Shown here: one piece after another, positions 63,540-64,000 of the stretch
How the letters are laid out: each line of letters begins with the position of its first letter
How positions within the stretch are numbered: position 1 is the first letter of the stretch
Assembly: GCF_004115215.2 (NCBI RefSeq)
Contig: NC_041738.1
Location: 15,470,669-15,534,668, forward strand
DNA length: 64,000 bases
Source of the DNA: Ornithorhynchus anatinus
Taxonomy: Eukaryota > Chordata > Mammalia > Monotremata > Ornithorhynchidae
Direction of reading: 5' to 3'
The notes under the pieces: generated by a model
Databases searched by the model: none
What the model saw: the letters and a program-made list of their open reading frames with translations, nothing else
Told to the model about the DNA's origin: nothing
Position numbers and translations under genes: made by a program

Positions 63540-64000
63540 CCGGTTGGGGAGCAGAGCGTGAGAAGAGAACACACACACGCCACAGAGAGCTAGCCGTACA
63601 CACAGAGATCTATACCTACAGTCACCCCTATGCACGGCACAGCAGACGCGCGCACACACAACATACGGACACACACACCCAAATATACCTCACCAAAAAA
63701 AAAAAAGGAAATCGCAAAAACCGAGCCCATAGACCCATTCGCAGCACAAACACACAGAAAGACATAGATTCATAGGCAGTCATCCATACACATAATACAC
63801 ACATAATCCCGGACACACTGATACGCCCGGCGAGGTATACACAAACATACCTCGCAAAAAACTCACAGACAGCCCCGTCCCACAGTCCCACACATAGCAC
63901 ACCAGACACACCCAACTCCATAATACATAAATAATCCATAAGTACAGGGACGTACGCACAGGTAGAAACAGTTCGCCATACTCATGGACTCGCACACCCC
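63540..64000. repeat. Degenerate CA-rich simple repeat region
   Basis: Dominated by ACAC and ACATA motifs with an A12 run at 63694-63705. It continues off the right edge. No gene recognised. Confidence 0.6.

Overview
This is vertebrate nuclear DNA, most likely platypus (Ornithorhynchus anatinus) or another monotreme. The interspersed repeats are overwhelmingly the tRNA-derived MON1 SINE (A box near 'gtggctcagtgg', B box near 'ggttcgaatcc', tail 'agcgcttaacaaatacc' plus ATT repeats) and a platypus-type LINE2 whose 3' end resembles the MON1 tail. The gene order matches human 17q21.2 exactly: NAGLU(+), HSD17B1(+), COASY(+), MLX(+), PSMC3IP(-), RETREG3(-), gamma-tubulin(+), PLEKHH3(-), CCR10(-). 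The DNA is very GC-rich, so long stop-free frames are common and mostly meaningless. Exons were placed by matching remembered human proteins, splice sites and reading phase.

Layout. NAGLU (1.16-4.23 kb, 6 exons) ends in a minisatellite. HSD17B1 (6.0-8.7 kb) has a glutamine in place of its catalytic lysine, an apparent one-base shift in exon 5, and two intronic minisatellites that run into splice acceptors. Between HSD17B1 and COASY (9.1-10.1 kb) lies a small, complete-looking gene I do not recognise: TATA box, 5' UTR exon, signal peptide, two coding exons, AATAAA. COASY (11.3-17.8 kb) is recognisable throughout but carries several small indels. MLX (21.0-23.46 kb) converges on PSMC3IP (28.84-23.60 kb). 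About 6 kb of nested MON1/LINE2 follows. RETREG3 (46.8-34.8 kb) and TUBG1 (47.4-52.4 kb) share a divergent CpG promoter containing a 97-bp tandem array with three YY1/TISU-like sites. PLEKHH3 (60.4-53.4 kb, 13 exons) and CCR10 (63.06-62.0 kb) complete the window.

The genes are unrelated housekeeping and specialised loci: heparan sulfate degradation, estradiol synthesis, CoA synthesis, glucose-sensing transcription, meiotic recombination, ER-phagy, microtubule nucleation, a PH/MyTH4/FERM scaffold and a mucosal chemokine receptor. They do not form an operon-like system. The most notable features are the unrecognised secreted-peptide-like gene, minisatellites built from splice-junction sequence (HSD17B1 intron 2, TUBG1 intron 9), a TUBG1 splice acceptor that looks SINE-derived, the single gamma-tubulin gene where placentals have two, and the HSD17B1 active-site change. 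No endogenous retrovirus was recognised.
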